Source: Begonia masoniana
Taxonomy: Eukaryota; Streptophyta; Magnoliopsida; Cucurbitales; Begoniaceae
DNA: 64,000 nucleotides
Direction of reading: 5' to 3'
Assembly: GCA_022432975.1 (NCBI GenBank)
Contig: CM039512.1
Span: 41,113,001-41,177,000 of the forward strand
Shown here: positions 1-10,592 of the stretch, piece after piece
How the letters are laid out: each line of letters begins with the position of its first letter
Numbering within the stretch: position 1 is the first letter of the stretch
Position numbers and translations under genes: made by a program
The notes under the pieces: generated by a model
What the model saw: only the letters and a program-made list of their open reading frames with translations
Told to the model about the DNA's origin: nothing
Databases searched by the model: none

Positions 1-984
1 TAATTGGTGAAATAAAAATAATTGGAGAAACAAAGTTGATGGGTTAATTAAAGAGTATAAGCAAAGAGATAATAAAAAGGGCATTTAGGTAATTGTTAAG
101 TAAAATTTGACTTAAAATAGGAAAACCCTTTATTTTCTTCTCTCACTTTTCCTCTCCCCCACGATTCCTCCTCTCCTTCGCGATTTTCTTCTTTTCTTCC
201 TCTCCAATCTCCAACATCGATTGACTCTTCCGTTCTTGGCGGTTTTCCTTCAAGTTTCTTCATCAAACCTACCCTCCAAGTAAGCTCTATGCTTTAGTTA
301 AGTTGGTAGTCGTTTTTGGAGTGATTTTGGGTTAGGGTTTGTGAAGAAATTTAGGGATTTTAGTTAGAAATCGATAGGATTGTTAATTTCTTACTCATTG
401 ATGATGTATTAGTGATTATTGAAGTTGTTGGAGTGGATTAATGGTGTGGGTTGAAGTTTAGGGTTTAGTGTTGGTTGTTGGAGGTGGTAAAACACCATTA
501 ATGGAGTCTTTGAAGTTAGTGAGCACAATGTGCTCGACGAAATGCCCTAATGAAGTGAGTTGGAGTTTTAGAAGAATTTGTCCTAGCTCGAGATGTCAAT
601 TTGTTAGATGTAATGTTTGAGAGTCGATATTAATGATGTGTTGTTGAATGCCCTAGGTAACCCAAGCTCAAAGGACGGTGCTCGGCATATCTAGGACGCC
701 AGGTAAGTGAGTGTTAGGTTTCCGGCCACTAAGGTCCTACGTCGTAACGATGTTGATAATGTTGGTTGTGATGAAATTGGGTAGTTACAGGGGTTGGTGG
801 TAAGACGGGCAGCTTAAGTAGTGCCTTAGCGATAGGTTAGTGGTTGTTCGATAGGTGCTTATACGTATGTCTCTCCTCATGCATCATGTTTTATTAAAGT
901 ACATACGAACTATTTATGAGCATTTTTTATGTAACGTCAAATTTAAGAACGATCATGAATTCCGAATGATGTATGATTTCTCAC

Positions 985-1110
985 GGAGCAAGTCATGTGT
1001 TTCTCACTGGATAAGATGTATGATTTCTCACGGGACAAGTCATGTGTTTTCTCACGGGGCAAGTTATGATTCTCACGGGGCAAGTTATGATTCTCACGGG
1101 GCAAGAAAAA
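985..1110 (+). repeat. Short tandem repeat 'tctcacggggcaag' in LTR variable window 1
   Basis: About six imperfect copies of a 19-31 bp unit with the core 'tctcacgggrcaag' lie between the mini-exon and the micro-exon acceptor. The corresponding window of LTR F (62095-62215) holds a different repeat built on 'ctactcagggcac'. Confidence 0.8.
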
Positions 1111-1516
1111 GGGTTTAATGAAACGAAATGAAATTGTTTTACAAATGTCATGCATATATGTAATGTTATGTTTAGCACACTCTTTACTAAGCATTAGGCT
1201 TAATGTATTTATCGTATGATGTAGGTGACGAGAACGAAGGTGAGGAACCTCCCTACGATGATCAAGTGTAGTCGGTCAGTGGCGGAGCTCGTGGCGGCGG
1301 AGCATGTTTTGGCAGGGCCGGTTGACTCACGGTTAGGTGTTTTTGAGAGTTTTCAGGTGATGTTGGGTTAATGGTGAATTGGATAAGGTGATCGTATGAT
1401 TTGATATGTTTTAGGATGTTTCGTGACTGAACAGATAACATATTTCATTTTATAGTGTTTTGATGTTTTTCAAACAGGAAGGAAATGTTAAATTTTTAAA
1501 CGGAATCACGCGGTTC

Positions 1517-1750
1517 ATTTCGATTTCGATTTCGATTTCGATTTCGATTTCGATTTCGATTTCGATTTCGATTTCGATTTCGATTTCGATTTCGATTTCG
1601 ATTTCGATTTCGATTTCGATTTCGATTTCGATTTCGATTTCGATTTCGATTTCGATTTCGATTTCGATTTCGATTTCGATTTCGATTTCGATTTCGATTT
1701 CGATTTCGATTTCGATTTCGATTTCGATTTCGATTTCGATTTAGATTTCG
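1517..1750 (+). repeat. (TTTCGA)n hexamer array, about 37 copies
   Basis: An almost perfect run of the hexamer ttTCGA is followed by smaller runs at about 1922-2022 and 2543-2570. It makes a fortuitous open frame of alternating Ile-Ser. The array lies in variable window 2 of the LTR, where other LTRs in this window carry unrelated repeats. Confidence 0.95.
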
Positions 1751-2625
1751 CCTTAAGTGCAGTTAAAGTTAAAGATGTATATAAAAAAAAAAAAAAAAGA
1801 GATTTTAATTATTTAATTAATAGATTTAAACGATTTAATTGTTTTTAAGTTTTAATTGTTTTTAAGTTTTAATTGTTTTTAAGTTTTAATTGTTTCAAAC
1901 GATTTACTAAATGAACTCCGATTTCTATTTCAATTTCGATTTCGATTTCGATTTCGATTTCGATTTCGATTTCGATTTCGATTTCGATTTCGATTTCGAT
2001 TTCGATTTCGATTTCGCTTTCGTTTCTTTTAGTATGAAATATGATTATGTTTAACGTGAATTGTTGGTTTTGAGTATTCGAGTAAAATGTTATGTTTGGA
2101 GGATATTTTATGGAGGTATATAAAGATTGGGTGAAGAAGTTGGGAGAAAAGTGAAGAGTTAGAGTGTTGTGTGTTTGTGTATTGAAAATGGGAAGTGTAG
2201 GGCGAGTGAAGAAGGAAAGGAGAAAACAAGGGAGCTGTGCTCTCTGGAGGAATTCCGGAGAGCATGCCGATTGCTCGCTCCTTGGTGGCGAGCAATCGCC
2301 TCTTGGGCGATTTAAAGGCGACGCTCTCTGTGGTGACTTGCAACAGGCGACTAGTCGCCTGTTGCAATCGCCTATGGGGCGATCAGTCGCCCCTTATTTT
2401 GGGTGACTGATCGCCATGTTGTTTTATAAAAAAAAAGAGATTTTAATTATTTAATTAATAGATTTAAACGATTTAATTGTTTTTAAGTTTAATTGTTTAA
2501 TTGTTTCAAACGATTTACTAAATGAACTCCGATTTCTATTTCAATTTCGATTTCGATTTCGATTTAGATTTCGCCTTAAGTGCAGTTAAAGTTAAAGATG
2601 TATATAAAAAAAAAAAAAAAAATTA
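1743..2625 (+). repeat. Segmental duplication inside the LTR
   Basis: The module beginning 'agatttcgccttaagtgcag' and ending in an A run occurs at 1743-1798 and again at 2564-2621. The module 'gattttaattatttaatt' through 'tgaactccgatttc' occurs at about 1800-1930 and 2440-2545. Unique sequence rich in GCGATCGCC-type palindromes separates them. Confidence 0.85.
2240..2416 (+). repeat. Cluster of GCGAT/ATCGC short palindromes
   Basis: The stretch is dense in 'ggcgat', 'atcgcc' and 'gactagtcgcc' words that pair with one another, including the near-perfect stem 'caacaggcgac' / 'gtcgcctgttg' around 2341-2365. Similar clusters sit at the same place in LTR F (62930-63185), in solo LTR D (about 33505-33540) and in the LTR E array. 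Confidence 0.7.
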
Positions 2626-2651
2626 CTAGGATACGGGTAAGGGTCGTGACA

Positions 2652-2678
2652 GGGGGCGTTACAAGTTGGTATCAGAGC
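2652..2678 (+). promoter_or_regulatory. Remnant end of element A 5' LTR and tRNA-iMet primer binding site
   Basis: Bases 2652-2663 ('gggggcgttaca') match the last 12 bases of the 3' LTR of element A (11629-11640) except for one base. They are followed by 'ag' and the primer binding site TGGTATCAGAGC at 2667-2678, complementary to the 3' end of initiator tRNA-Met. This supports element A having its own LTR end here, with the F-type LTR inserted just upstream. Confidence 0.75.
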
Positions 2679-2745
2679 AAAATGGTCAAGTCATTCAAAG
2701 GATTACTCGACAATGTCGGCCGCTATGCAACATGCTTCACCGACT

Positions 2746-2808
2746 GTAAGTATTTTTTTTTATTTTAGTAAGTTTATAACTAAGATTAGATACTTTGATC
2801 TTGTACAG
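2746..2808 (+). other. Putative 63-nt leader intron before gag
   Basis: A consensus donor GTAAGT at 2746 and an acceptor 'ttgtacag' ending at 2808 flank a T-rich 63-nt segment. The gag ATG follows at 2822. Element C has the matching arrangement (47658-47719, 62 nt, then 'gaat' and the gag ATG), so both the position and the downstream 'gaat..aagatg' are conserved between two divergent elements. Splicing itself is inferred. Confidence 0.55.
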
Positions 2809-2821
2809 GAATATAATCAAG

Positions 2822-3454
2822 ATGCCTAGAAATCCTAGACAACCGAGAGAGGAACCTGAGGATACAAATAGGCAACTAAGAGAGTTAATTAATATACAGT
2901 CTCAACTGTTGGGAGCTTTATTGAACCAAGGTGGACAGGGAAATCTTGGGGCGGGTTCTAGTGCAAAGAGGTTTAGAAGGTTGAAGCCTTTGCCTTTTGA
3001 AGGTCAGTTAATAGATCCAACAGCTGCCGAAAGATGGATTCATATGATCGAGAATATGTTTAACTACGCCAATGTGGAGGAAGGCAATAAAGTTACATGT
3101 GCAACTTTCCACTTAGTTAATGATGCTCAAAGTTGGTGGGAGACAGTGAAGGCTACCACTGGGGCTCAAGGTCTGACTTGGAAGGAATTCAAAGAGCTAT
3201 TCTATGACAAGTATTACAACCGAACAGTCCAATATGCCAAGAGAATTGAGTTTTTACAGCTGAAAAAGACTGGATCTATGGGAGAATATATCAGGCTGTT
3301 TGAGTCTCTATCTCGGTTTGCTAGCCATTTGGTAAGCAGGGAAGAAGATAAAGTGCTCCAGTTTGTGCATGGGTTAAAGCCGGAGGTATATAAGTTAGTG
3401 AAAACTTTTGGGATTGAAGGAGTATTGTATACTAGAGTTGTGGCTAAACATTAG
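2822..3454 (+). pseudogene. gag: Ty3/gypsy gag (element A), broken at its 3' end
   Basis: This is the capsid domain of a gypsy Gag. Residues WIHMIENMF, SWWETV, FKELFYDKYYN, EYIRLFESLSRFA and FVHGLKPEVYK are the usual retrotransposon gag landmarks in order. The ATG at 2822 is chosen because it follows the putative leader intron and starts the conserved N-terminus (MPRNPRQ). A further in-frame ATG at 2795 lies inside that intron. The frame ends at a stop at 3452-3454 and Gag continues in another frame from about 3457, so there is at least one frameshift before the zinc knuckles. The capsid would form the cytoplasmic particle for reverse transcription. This copy cannot make a complete Gag-Pol. 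Confidence 0.85.
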
Positions 3455-3456
3455 AG

Positions 3457-5439
3457 GTGGAGGAGGCTGATGAGAAATGTGTTAAGCCAGCAAAAGCTCC
3501 CAGGCGAATGTTCAAGGAGATTACACCACAGATGAGCCAAGGTGGATCGTCTTCTCAGTCTCAAGGAACTAAGAGGCTGGGAGGAAACCTGAATGATCAG
3601 AGAGAAGGGAAGAAACCGCAACAGCAACAACGGAAAGGATATCCACAATGTCCTAAATGTTTAAAGATCCATCCGGGAGAATGTGGACAATATATAGGCA
3701 AATGCTTCAATTGTTTAGAACTTAGCCATATAGCCCGAGATTGTATAAAGCCTCGGGTTACTAGATGCTTTAAGTGCAACGAGCCCGGACATTTAGCAAA
3801 TGATTGTCCTTCAGTGAAGAAGGGACCTGCCAAGGCTACACCCAGGATGTTCGCCATGATCGAGCTAGATGGTGAGGATAGATTAGCTGTGATCTTAGGT
3901 ACTATACTTGTCAACTCAATGCCTGCATTTATATTGATAGACTCAGGTGCGTCGCACTCCTTTGTGGCCATATCTTTTATAGTAAAAGTAAACTTGGAAG
4001 TCAAGCCAGCTGGGTGTATGTATGATGTCAAGCTACCGTCCGGTGAGTACCTTCATTCTGATCAGATAGTGCTTAATAGTTTGGTATCAATCGGGATGAT
4101 GACATTGCCGGCCAATTTGATTGTGATCGGGATAACATGGTATGATGTGATACTCGGTATGGACTGGCTCTATCGTCATTATGCAACCATTGATTGTCGG
4201 GCCAGAACTGTGAACTTTCAACCCCTGAATGGTGAGAATTATGTGTTGCAAGCCTTGAAGAACGTACGGAAGCTATCAGTAATTGCGCCCATGGATGCCC
4301 AAGGATCTCTTATGGGTGAGTTTGTTTGTTTCCTTGCAACTATAGTTGATTCTCATCTACAAGTAGAAGCTAAACCTCAGGATATTTTAGTTGTTCGTGA
4401 TTTTCCCGAGGTGTTCTTGGTTGATTTTCCTTGTCTACCTCCGGATCGAGAAATTGAGTTCGTGATTGACACTTACCTTGGAGCAGAGCCGGTATCAAAA
4501 AATCCTTACAGGTTGGCTCCGCCTGAATTGAAGAAACTAAAGAGGCAACTGGAGGAACTAGTTGATAAGAGGTTTATACGCCCTAGCTTTTCGACATGGG
4601 GAGCACTAGTTCTATTTGTGAAGAAGAAAGACAGATCTCTCCGGATGTGTATTGACTACCGGGAGTTGAACAAATTAACCATTAAGAACAAGTATCCTTT
4701 GCCGATGATTGATGATTTGTTCGATCAACTTCAAGAAGCCCGGATTTTCTCGAAGATAGATTTAAGATCGGGGTATTACCAGTTGAAGGTTAGATCGCAA
4801 GATATCCCAAAAATAGCTTTCCGGACAAGATACAGACATTATGAATTCTTAGTTATGTCGTTCAGATTAACAAATGCTCTAGCTGCATTCATGGACCTAA
4901 TGAATTGGGTATTTCGAGAGTATCTCGATAAATTTGTGATTGTGTTTATCGATGATATTCTAGTTTATTCCAGGGATGAAGATGAGCATAAGGAGCATTT
5001 GAAGATAGTTTTGGAAACGTTAAAGCAGCATCAGCTATATGCAAAGTTCTTAAAGTGCGAGTTTTGGTTGGATATGGTGCATTTTCTTGGTCATGTTATT
5101 GAGGGCTTTTCTAAGATAGCAGCACCCCTGACTCGGCTGACAAGGAAAGATGTCAGGTATGAATGGTCAGAAGATTGTGAGCTTAGTTTCCAGATGTTAA
5201 AGCAGAAATTGACTACGGCTCCAATGTTGACATTGCCAGTAGCAGAGGATAAATTCAGCATTTATTCTGATGCCTCTCGGATTGGATTGGGTTGTGTATT
5301 GATGCAAAATGATAAGGTGATTGCCTATGTTTCCAGGCAGTTGAAGTCTTATAAGAAGAATTACCCAACCCATTACTTGGAATTAGCAGCAGTGGTTTTT
5401 GCTCTGAAAATCTGGAGGTATTATCTGTATGGTCAGTAG
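3457..5439 (+). pseudogene. pol: Ty3/gypsy zinc knuckles, protease, reverse transcriptase and RNase H (element A)
   Basis: The domains read in order. A Cys-rich stretch ([12 protein letters not shown]) is followed by two CCHC knuckles ([28 protein letters not shown]), then an aspartic protease with [10 protein letters not shown] and the second signature VILGMDWL. Reverse transcriptase follows ([21 protein letters not shown], catalytic FIDDILVYS), then the start of RNase H ([13 protein letters not shown]). Compared with element C, about 42 residues are missing in frame after FLGHVI (near 5100), removing the linker before [10 protein letters not shown]. The frame ends in a TAG at 5437 where element C has a Gln codon. 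RNase H sequence continues past that stop, so this is a decayed copy. Confidence 0.9.
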
Positions 5440-6629
5440 TGTGAGATATATTCCGATCACAAAAGTCTGAAGTATATCTTCACTCAAAAGGAGTTGAATA
5501 TGAGGCAGCGGCAGTGGTTAGAGTTCGTTAAGGACTACGATCTGGAGATCAAGTACCACCCTAGTAAGGCCAATGTTGTAGCAGATACGTTGAGCCGAGT
5601 ATCAACTTCAGTTTCAGCTTTAGAGACCGAGATGTCAAGGATGTTAAGTACTGAGATTTGAAGGTTTGATTTGGAGCTGGTTTTAAATGTTACGTGTTAT
5701 CAGCTTTATCTCTGAAGCCTACCATTTTGGAGAAGATTAGAGAAGCTCAACATGAGGATTCAGAGTGCAACAAATTCAAGATGAGTATGGTGTCTGATGA
5801 TAGGACCGAGTTCAGCTATTCAGAAGATGGAATTATGAAGTTCCGCAATCGATGGTATGTTCCAAACAATGAGCAACTTCGGAAGCAGATTTTAGCTGAA
5901 GTGCATTCTTCGAGGTTTTCTGTTCATCCTAGCAGTACTAAAATGTACAGAGACCTTAAGCAACATTATTGGTGGCCTAGCATGAAGAAATTTGTAGCGG
6001 AGTATGTGGAAACATGCTTCGTCTGTCAGCAAGTAAAGGCAGAACATCAGAGACCTGCCGGGAAGTTGCAACAATTATCGGTTCCATAGTGGAAGTGGGA
6101 CCAAATTTCTATGTATTTCGTTGTCGGATTACCCAGGACGACGAAGGGCTTTGTTGGTATATGGGTGATTGTTGATCACTTAACCAAATCAGCCCAATTT
6201 CTACTAGTGAAGATGACTTTTAACATGGATCAGTTCGCTGAACTGTACATTCAGAAGATTCTAAGGTTGGACGGTGTACTGACTTCTATTGTATCAGACA
6301 GAGACCTGAGGTTTACATCCAAGTTTCTGAATAGTCTGCATAAGGCAATGGGGACTCGGCTAAATTTCAGTACAGCATTTCATCCTCAGACGGACGGACA
6401 ATCTGAACGGACCATTCAGATTTTAGAGGATATGCTTCGAGCTTGTGTACTGGAGTTTCAAGGTTCCTGGAGCAGATATTTGCCTTTGGTAGAGTTCTCG
6501 TATAATAACAATTATCAGGATACGATTGGTATGGCTCCATACGAGGCTCTATATGGGAGAAAATGCAGATCACCTCTTTATTGGGATGAAGTTGGGGAAG
6601 TCAGCTTAATTGAACTCGAGATCATGTAA
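5440..6629 (+). pseudogene. pol: Ty3/gypsy RNase H end and integrase (element A)
   Basis: After the TAG the same frame continues with [18 protein letters not shown] to about 5658, where a TGA interrupts it. From 5694 another frame carries the integrase HHCC zinc region (HPSSTKMYRDL, YWWPSMKKFV, CFVCQQVKAEHQRP). A TAG at about 6087 replaces a codon in the link to the catalytic core. The core runs 6111-6629: VIVDHLTKSAQF with the first Asp, VSDRDLRF with the second Asp, and the [19 protein letters not shown] block with the catalytic Glu. It ends at a stop at 6627. At least three disabling changes are visible. Confidence 0.88.
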
Positions 6630-6659
6630 TAGACAACTGACAAGATCAAATTTATTCGG

Positions 6660-7129
6660 CAGTGTATTTTGACAGCTCAAAGTCGACATAACAGCTATGC
6701 CGATGGAAGAAGGAGGGACTTGGAATTTGAGGTAGGAGATGAGGTCTTTTGAAGATTTCATCGTTCAAGGGTGTAATGAGGTTCGGGAAAAGGAGTAAGT
6801 TGAACCCGAGGTACGTTGGACCATTCCCGATCACTAAGAGAGTTGGAAAAACGGCGTATCAATTGGAGCTGCCAAGTTCGATGGAAAGGGTGCACGATGT
6901 CTTTCATGTCTCGATGCTGAGGAAGTGTCTGAGGGATCCATCACATGTTGTGGTACAGCAGGATATTGAAGTACAGCCAACATTGACGTATGAGGAGAAA
7001 CCGAAGAAGATTTTGGATTATGCAGTGAAGACGTTACGCAATAAGGAAATTCTACTGGTAAAAGTGTTATGGGGTAACCACAATGTCGAAGAGGCGACGT
7101 GGAAAAGGTAGCAGAATATGATGGAACGT
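6660..7129 (+). pseudogene. pol: Ty3/gypsy integrase C-terminus with chromodomain-like tail (element A)
   Basis: The readable frame 6749-7111 contains [33 protein letters not shown] and a terminal chromodomain-like block [30 protein letters not shown]. The last block is characteristic of chromoviruses of the Tekay/Del type, which use it to choose chromatin targets. A TAG follows ATWKR, although the homologous tail (MMERYPELF) reads on to about 7145. Element C carries the same ending. The polypurine tract 'aaggaaggtgga' (7178-7189) comes next. Confidence 0.85.
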
Positions 7130-8399
7130 TATCCTGAGCTCTTCAGGTACGCAAATTTTGAGGAAAAAATTTTTGTAAGGAAGGTGGATTGTAACACCCG
7201 GGACTTTCCTCTAACATACGAAGCCTTAGATTAGTTTATGTTATTATAGTTTAATCGTAATCCTAGGGTTATGTTAAGTATAAAAGTGAGATAGTGAAAG
7301 TTAGAAGGGTATTTGGTGAGAAACTTTAAAGTTGGAGTTGTTTAGTGATGGTTATTGTTGAATTTAATGTAAAGGAAATAAAGTGAAGGAAAAGAGTGGA
7401 GGAGGAAACCTTCAGGTAGGAAGAGATGGAAAAGTGTGAGGGGGAGGGTTGATAAATTATAAAGTTTGTGGTTAAAAATTAAAAGAGGAAAAGTGGAGAA
7501 TTAAATGTTGGAGGGTTAGGATAAAAAGATAACTTTGTGTCTTCTTCTCCACTCTTCTCCCTCGATATTTCTTCAGAACCTCAAGGCCTCCATTTTGGAA
7601 TTTCAAGCTCCTTTTTTATGACGATTAGCAAGGTTTATGTGGTATGTTGTAATGGGTTTTGTTAGTGATACATCTAAATGAAGATTTTTTTTTTGTGTTT
7701 TAGTGGTGTTATAAATGAGTTTTGATGAAGTTTGGGAAACCCTAAAGGTGAGGCATGAGATTTTGGTTTCCTTTGCGGGTTTTCTTCTTACTTTTGATGA
7801 TTTAAACTATAGATAGATTAGTTGAGGTTGTTTAGGTAGTTAGATGAGAGAAGTGATGGAAGTTGGTGAAAAATCGATTTTGAATCAACATGTCGCCGGT
7901 TCTGTTTCTGCATAATTGTATCGGCCATGTTGTATGGTTACTAAAATGGTTTGATTCAATGGATAGTAGACGTGTAGAGGTTTACGGAATGTGGTGGATT
8001 ATTGAAATCCGATGAAAAACGAGTAAGCTATGGCCTATAGTAGTTTGGATACTAAAAATGTTAGAATTTCAGGTTTTAGGGTTTTAAACTTTAGAGTGTG
8101 TTTAAATTGTTGTTAGATTTACTTTAGGTATTCCTTAGAATTTCTAGAATGTTACTAAGTGAATTTTCCTATATTTGTTAGGTTGACAAGCGAGTAATTG
8201 AGTTTGACGAAGTGAACAAATACGTGCGGAGTAACAAGTAAGTAGTGGAGTGTGTGCGTTTGCCTTCGGGCCTACACCATGGAACAGTAGAGTTTATTGT
8301 TGGTTGTTCGTTTGTTTTGTGTTGAGCATTGTGTGACATGCATAATTGTTTTCGGAACACGAAAAACGAGTTTTGTGCATGATTTGAAATGTGAGCATG

Positions 8400-9430
8400 A
8401 AACGTAAAAAGAGAAGAAGAAAAGAAATGTGGTCTCGAGTGGAGTCGCCAGGTCACGTTAGGGTGCTAGGGTATGATGACCTCCGACCTACAAATACGAC
8501 TCAAGAACTCGAAAGAAGACCGTTAGCTTCGGGTGATACAAATCCGAGTAAATCCGAGAATGAAAAATGTAAAAGAAATACCAAACGTGCTCGAAACTTA
8601 ATGAAATTTTAGGTGAATCTTGTGAAGTGAGTGAGGTGTGTGCTGGTGAAAATCGTGGTCCAGATTTGTTAAGATGAAGGATTTATGGACTATTTTCCAA
8701 GAATCAGCCGGTGAGTGCTTCAATGGAGCTTCCGGCAAGAGTTTCTTCCAAGGAAGATAACTCGATTCAAGGAATCGGTTAAGGCCACTCCTTATTGTTT
8801 TCCGCTCTCAAAAGAGTGGAGAAGGAGGTGGCAAAATCCACTCCAACTAGCTACCAAGCTAGAAGAATGGTTCGGGGGCGCAACCCCTCGGTTGTTGTCA
8901 ACCGAGCTTACCTTGGAAACTCCTTGCTCCAAGCTTCTTCTTCTATTGAGAGAGAAATCCGTGGGTGCTCATAAATCAACCAAAAAAAAAGATACAAACA
9001 CCAATGCCATGAATATATAGACCTAATGGTGGGCTTGGGCTTGGGCTTGGGCTTGGGCTTGAAATGGGAATGATGGGTCATCATGTGGGCTTCCATGTCT
9101 TCAACTTCAATGGGCTAAACCAAGCCACCAACTAATCCTATCATTCATCTAATCCTAACATCCATCTAATCCTAACATGCATCTAATAAAGTTTAAACAA
9201 GAAGGCCAACGTTTGCCAATAAGTTCGAAATTTCAAAAAAGGCAACAAATATCAAAGCTCGGGAAGACAAATTCCCATGTGAGCATTAAGGTGCCTCTTT
9301 AGTCTTTTCACATGAGTAGATGCTTTGGTTGGTCAACGTCCCCAGCTTTAATCTCCCACTTCAAGTCGTCCACGGTGTCCTCTAAGTCTTCACACGAACC
9401 ATGACCTGCAAAAGATACAAGTGTGTTAGT
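8400..9430. other. Possible ~1 kb insertion of unknown type within the LTR
   Basis: The sequence from about 8400 ('aaacgtaaaaagagaag') to about 9430 has no counterpart in the other LTRs of similar layout. It contains 'ggagtcgcc', a (GGGCTT)n run at 9029-9060 and purine-rich stretches, and no convincing coding frame. I could not identify target duplications or terminal repeats, so both the boundaries and the nature are guesses. Confidence 0.3.
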
Positions 9431-10065
9431 AAAATTGTGGACTCGGGTCTGGGATCGTGTAATAGGCCTACGGGGCACATCAGGGTAGCACTTGCGAGGG
9501 GCTCTACGAGAGACGTATCGCTAAAAACACGTAAGTGTCGTGAGTATTAACGCCTCGTCGTTGACGTACAAGTGAAAGCACTAGAGGGTTCTATAATCGA
9601 TGTGGGAGGAGATCGTGTTCGCGATCTTGCTCTGCTGAGTCAAGGTGTGGCCGTCCAATGAGCCTGGCTCGGATGTATGTCTACTTGATTCACACCGTAA
9701 AGTGAAAGATTAATGAAACGAAAACAAAACGAGAACAACAGAGCGAGTAGAAACTGCATAAGTTAGGGGTTAAGTGTGCATTGTGTTTTTTTTACATTCA
9801 TTATTCCCTACTTGCTAAGCAGTAGACTTACGTTTTGTGTTATGTGGTGTAGGTGACGACGAGATACCTGGTGAGCTTTTTTAGGGAGGCCAGAACTAGA
9901 ATGCAGTCGCCGGTATACGTGGCTTACCGGTGCAAGTATTTGTCGGGGCGTCGTGACCATTGAGTTGCTGGGAGGTGGTGTAACGACCCTTTTTCCTAGC
10001 AAGATATTATCCGCTCTGGGGATTGGACCATAACTCAATACCCTCCCCTCACGGCTTTGTTTGGC

Positions 10066-10144
10066 GAGGACTTCCCAGTCGGTCACCCAACCTGGTACTA
10101 CTCTCGCCGAAGCACTTTTAACTTCGGAGTTCTTATAGGATCCG
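10066..10144 (-). ncRNA. 5S rRNA-derived segment in Cassandra left LTR
   Basis: Read on the minus strand it matches the middle and 3' part of plant 5S rRNA: 'ggatcc', 'agaactccgaagtta', 'gcgagagtagtacc', 'ttgggtgacc' and 'gggaagtcc'. These cover the internal RNA polymerase III promoter (box A to box C). It is part of the retrotransposon, not a ribosomal 5S gene. Confidence 0.85.
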
Positions 10145-10513
10145 TTGTCCATTGTGCTCCAAAACGCGTCTTGCTATCTTTGGAGGGTCTCTTTGCATAT
10201 GTTTCATTTCCACATATTTCCCCAAGCGATGTGAGATTGTGACGACCCCTTTTTAACGACCCCTTACCTTCCAGTTCGCCCGCGCAGACGTACCGCCATC
10301 CGAGTTTCGGTTCGTACAGCCATCGTACACATACTTACACATCCGGGTCATCACAATCACCCCCCCTTGGGGGCCCAACGTCCTCGTTGGCCACATTTCT
10401 GGTTGGGTACAGTCTCTGATACCATTTGTAACGACCCATTTTCCCAGCAAGATATTGTCCGCTCTGGGGATTGGGTCGTAGCCCAATATCCTCCCCTCAC
10501 GGCTTTGTTTGAT

Positions 10514-10592
10514 GAAGACTTCCCAGTCGGTCACCCAACCTGGTACTACTCTCGCCGAAGCACTTCTAACTTTGGAGTTCTTATGGGATCTG
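10514..10592 (-). ncRNA. 5S rRNA-derived segment in Cassandra right LTR
   Basis: Second copy of the same 5S-like stretch. It differs from the left one at a few bases (for example 'ccaaagttag' against 'ccgaagttaa' on the minus strand). It lies in the 5' LTR in the element's own orientation. Confidence 0.85.

Larger units (their letters stand above)
1..2651 (+). mobile_element. Long Ty3/gypsy LTR, F family, 5' end outside window
   Basis: This stretch aligns by eye with the solo LTR at 60811-63391: both share the block around 'gtgctcgacgaaatgcc' (about 530 and 61612), the block 'aaaggacggtgctcg' (about 670) and the pair 'cttactaagcattagg' and 'gatgtaggtgacgag' (about 1183-1233). Window base 1 corresponds to roughly 265 bp into that LTR, so the start is missing. 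It ends with 'gggtcgtgaca' at 2651. Leader-like splice signals are seen: donor at 280, mini-exon 657-702, micro-exon 1225-1239. It differs from the 3' LTR of the gypsy element that follows, so it is probably an LTR inserted into that element's own 5' LTR, or marks a chimera. It is expanded by hexamer repeats and an internal duplication. Confidence 0.75.

Noticed and set aside
1460..1744. Ile-Ser repeat protein
   Set aside because: Translation of the TTTCGA hexamer array within an LTR; no coding context.
2667..2678. tRNA gene at TGGTATCAGAGC sites
   Set aside because: Only the 3'-complement of initiator tRNA-Met is present; these are primer binding sites.
10066..10592. Functional 5S rRNA genes
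   Set aside because: The 5S-like stretches diverge from the gene and sit in paired 377-bp LTRs with a primer site and target duplication, so they belong to Cassandra.
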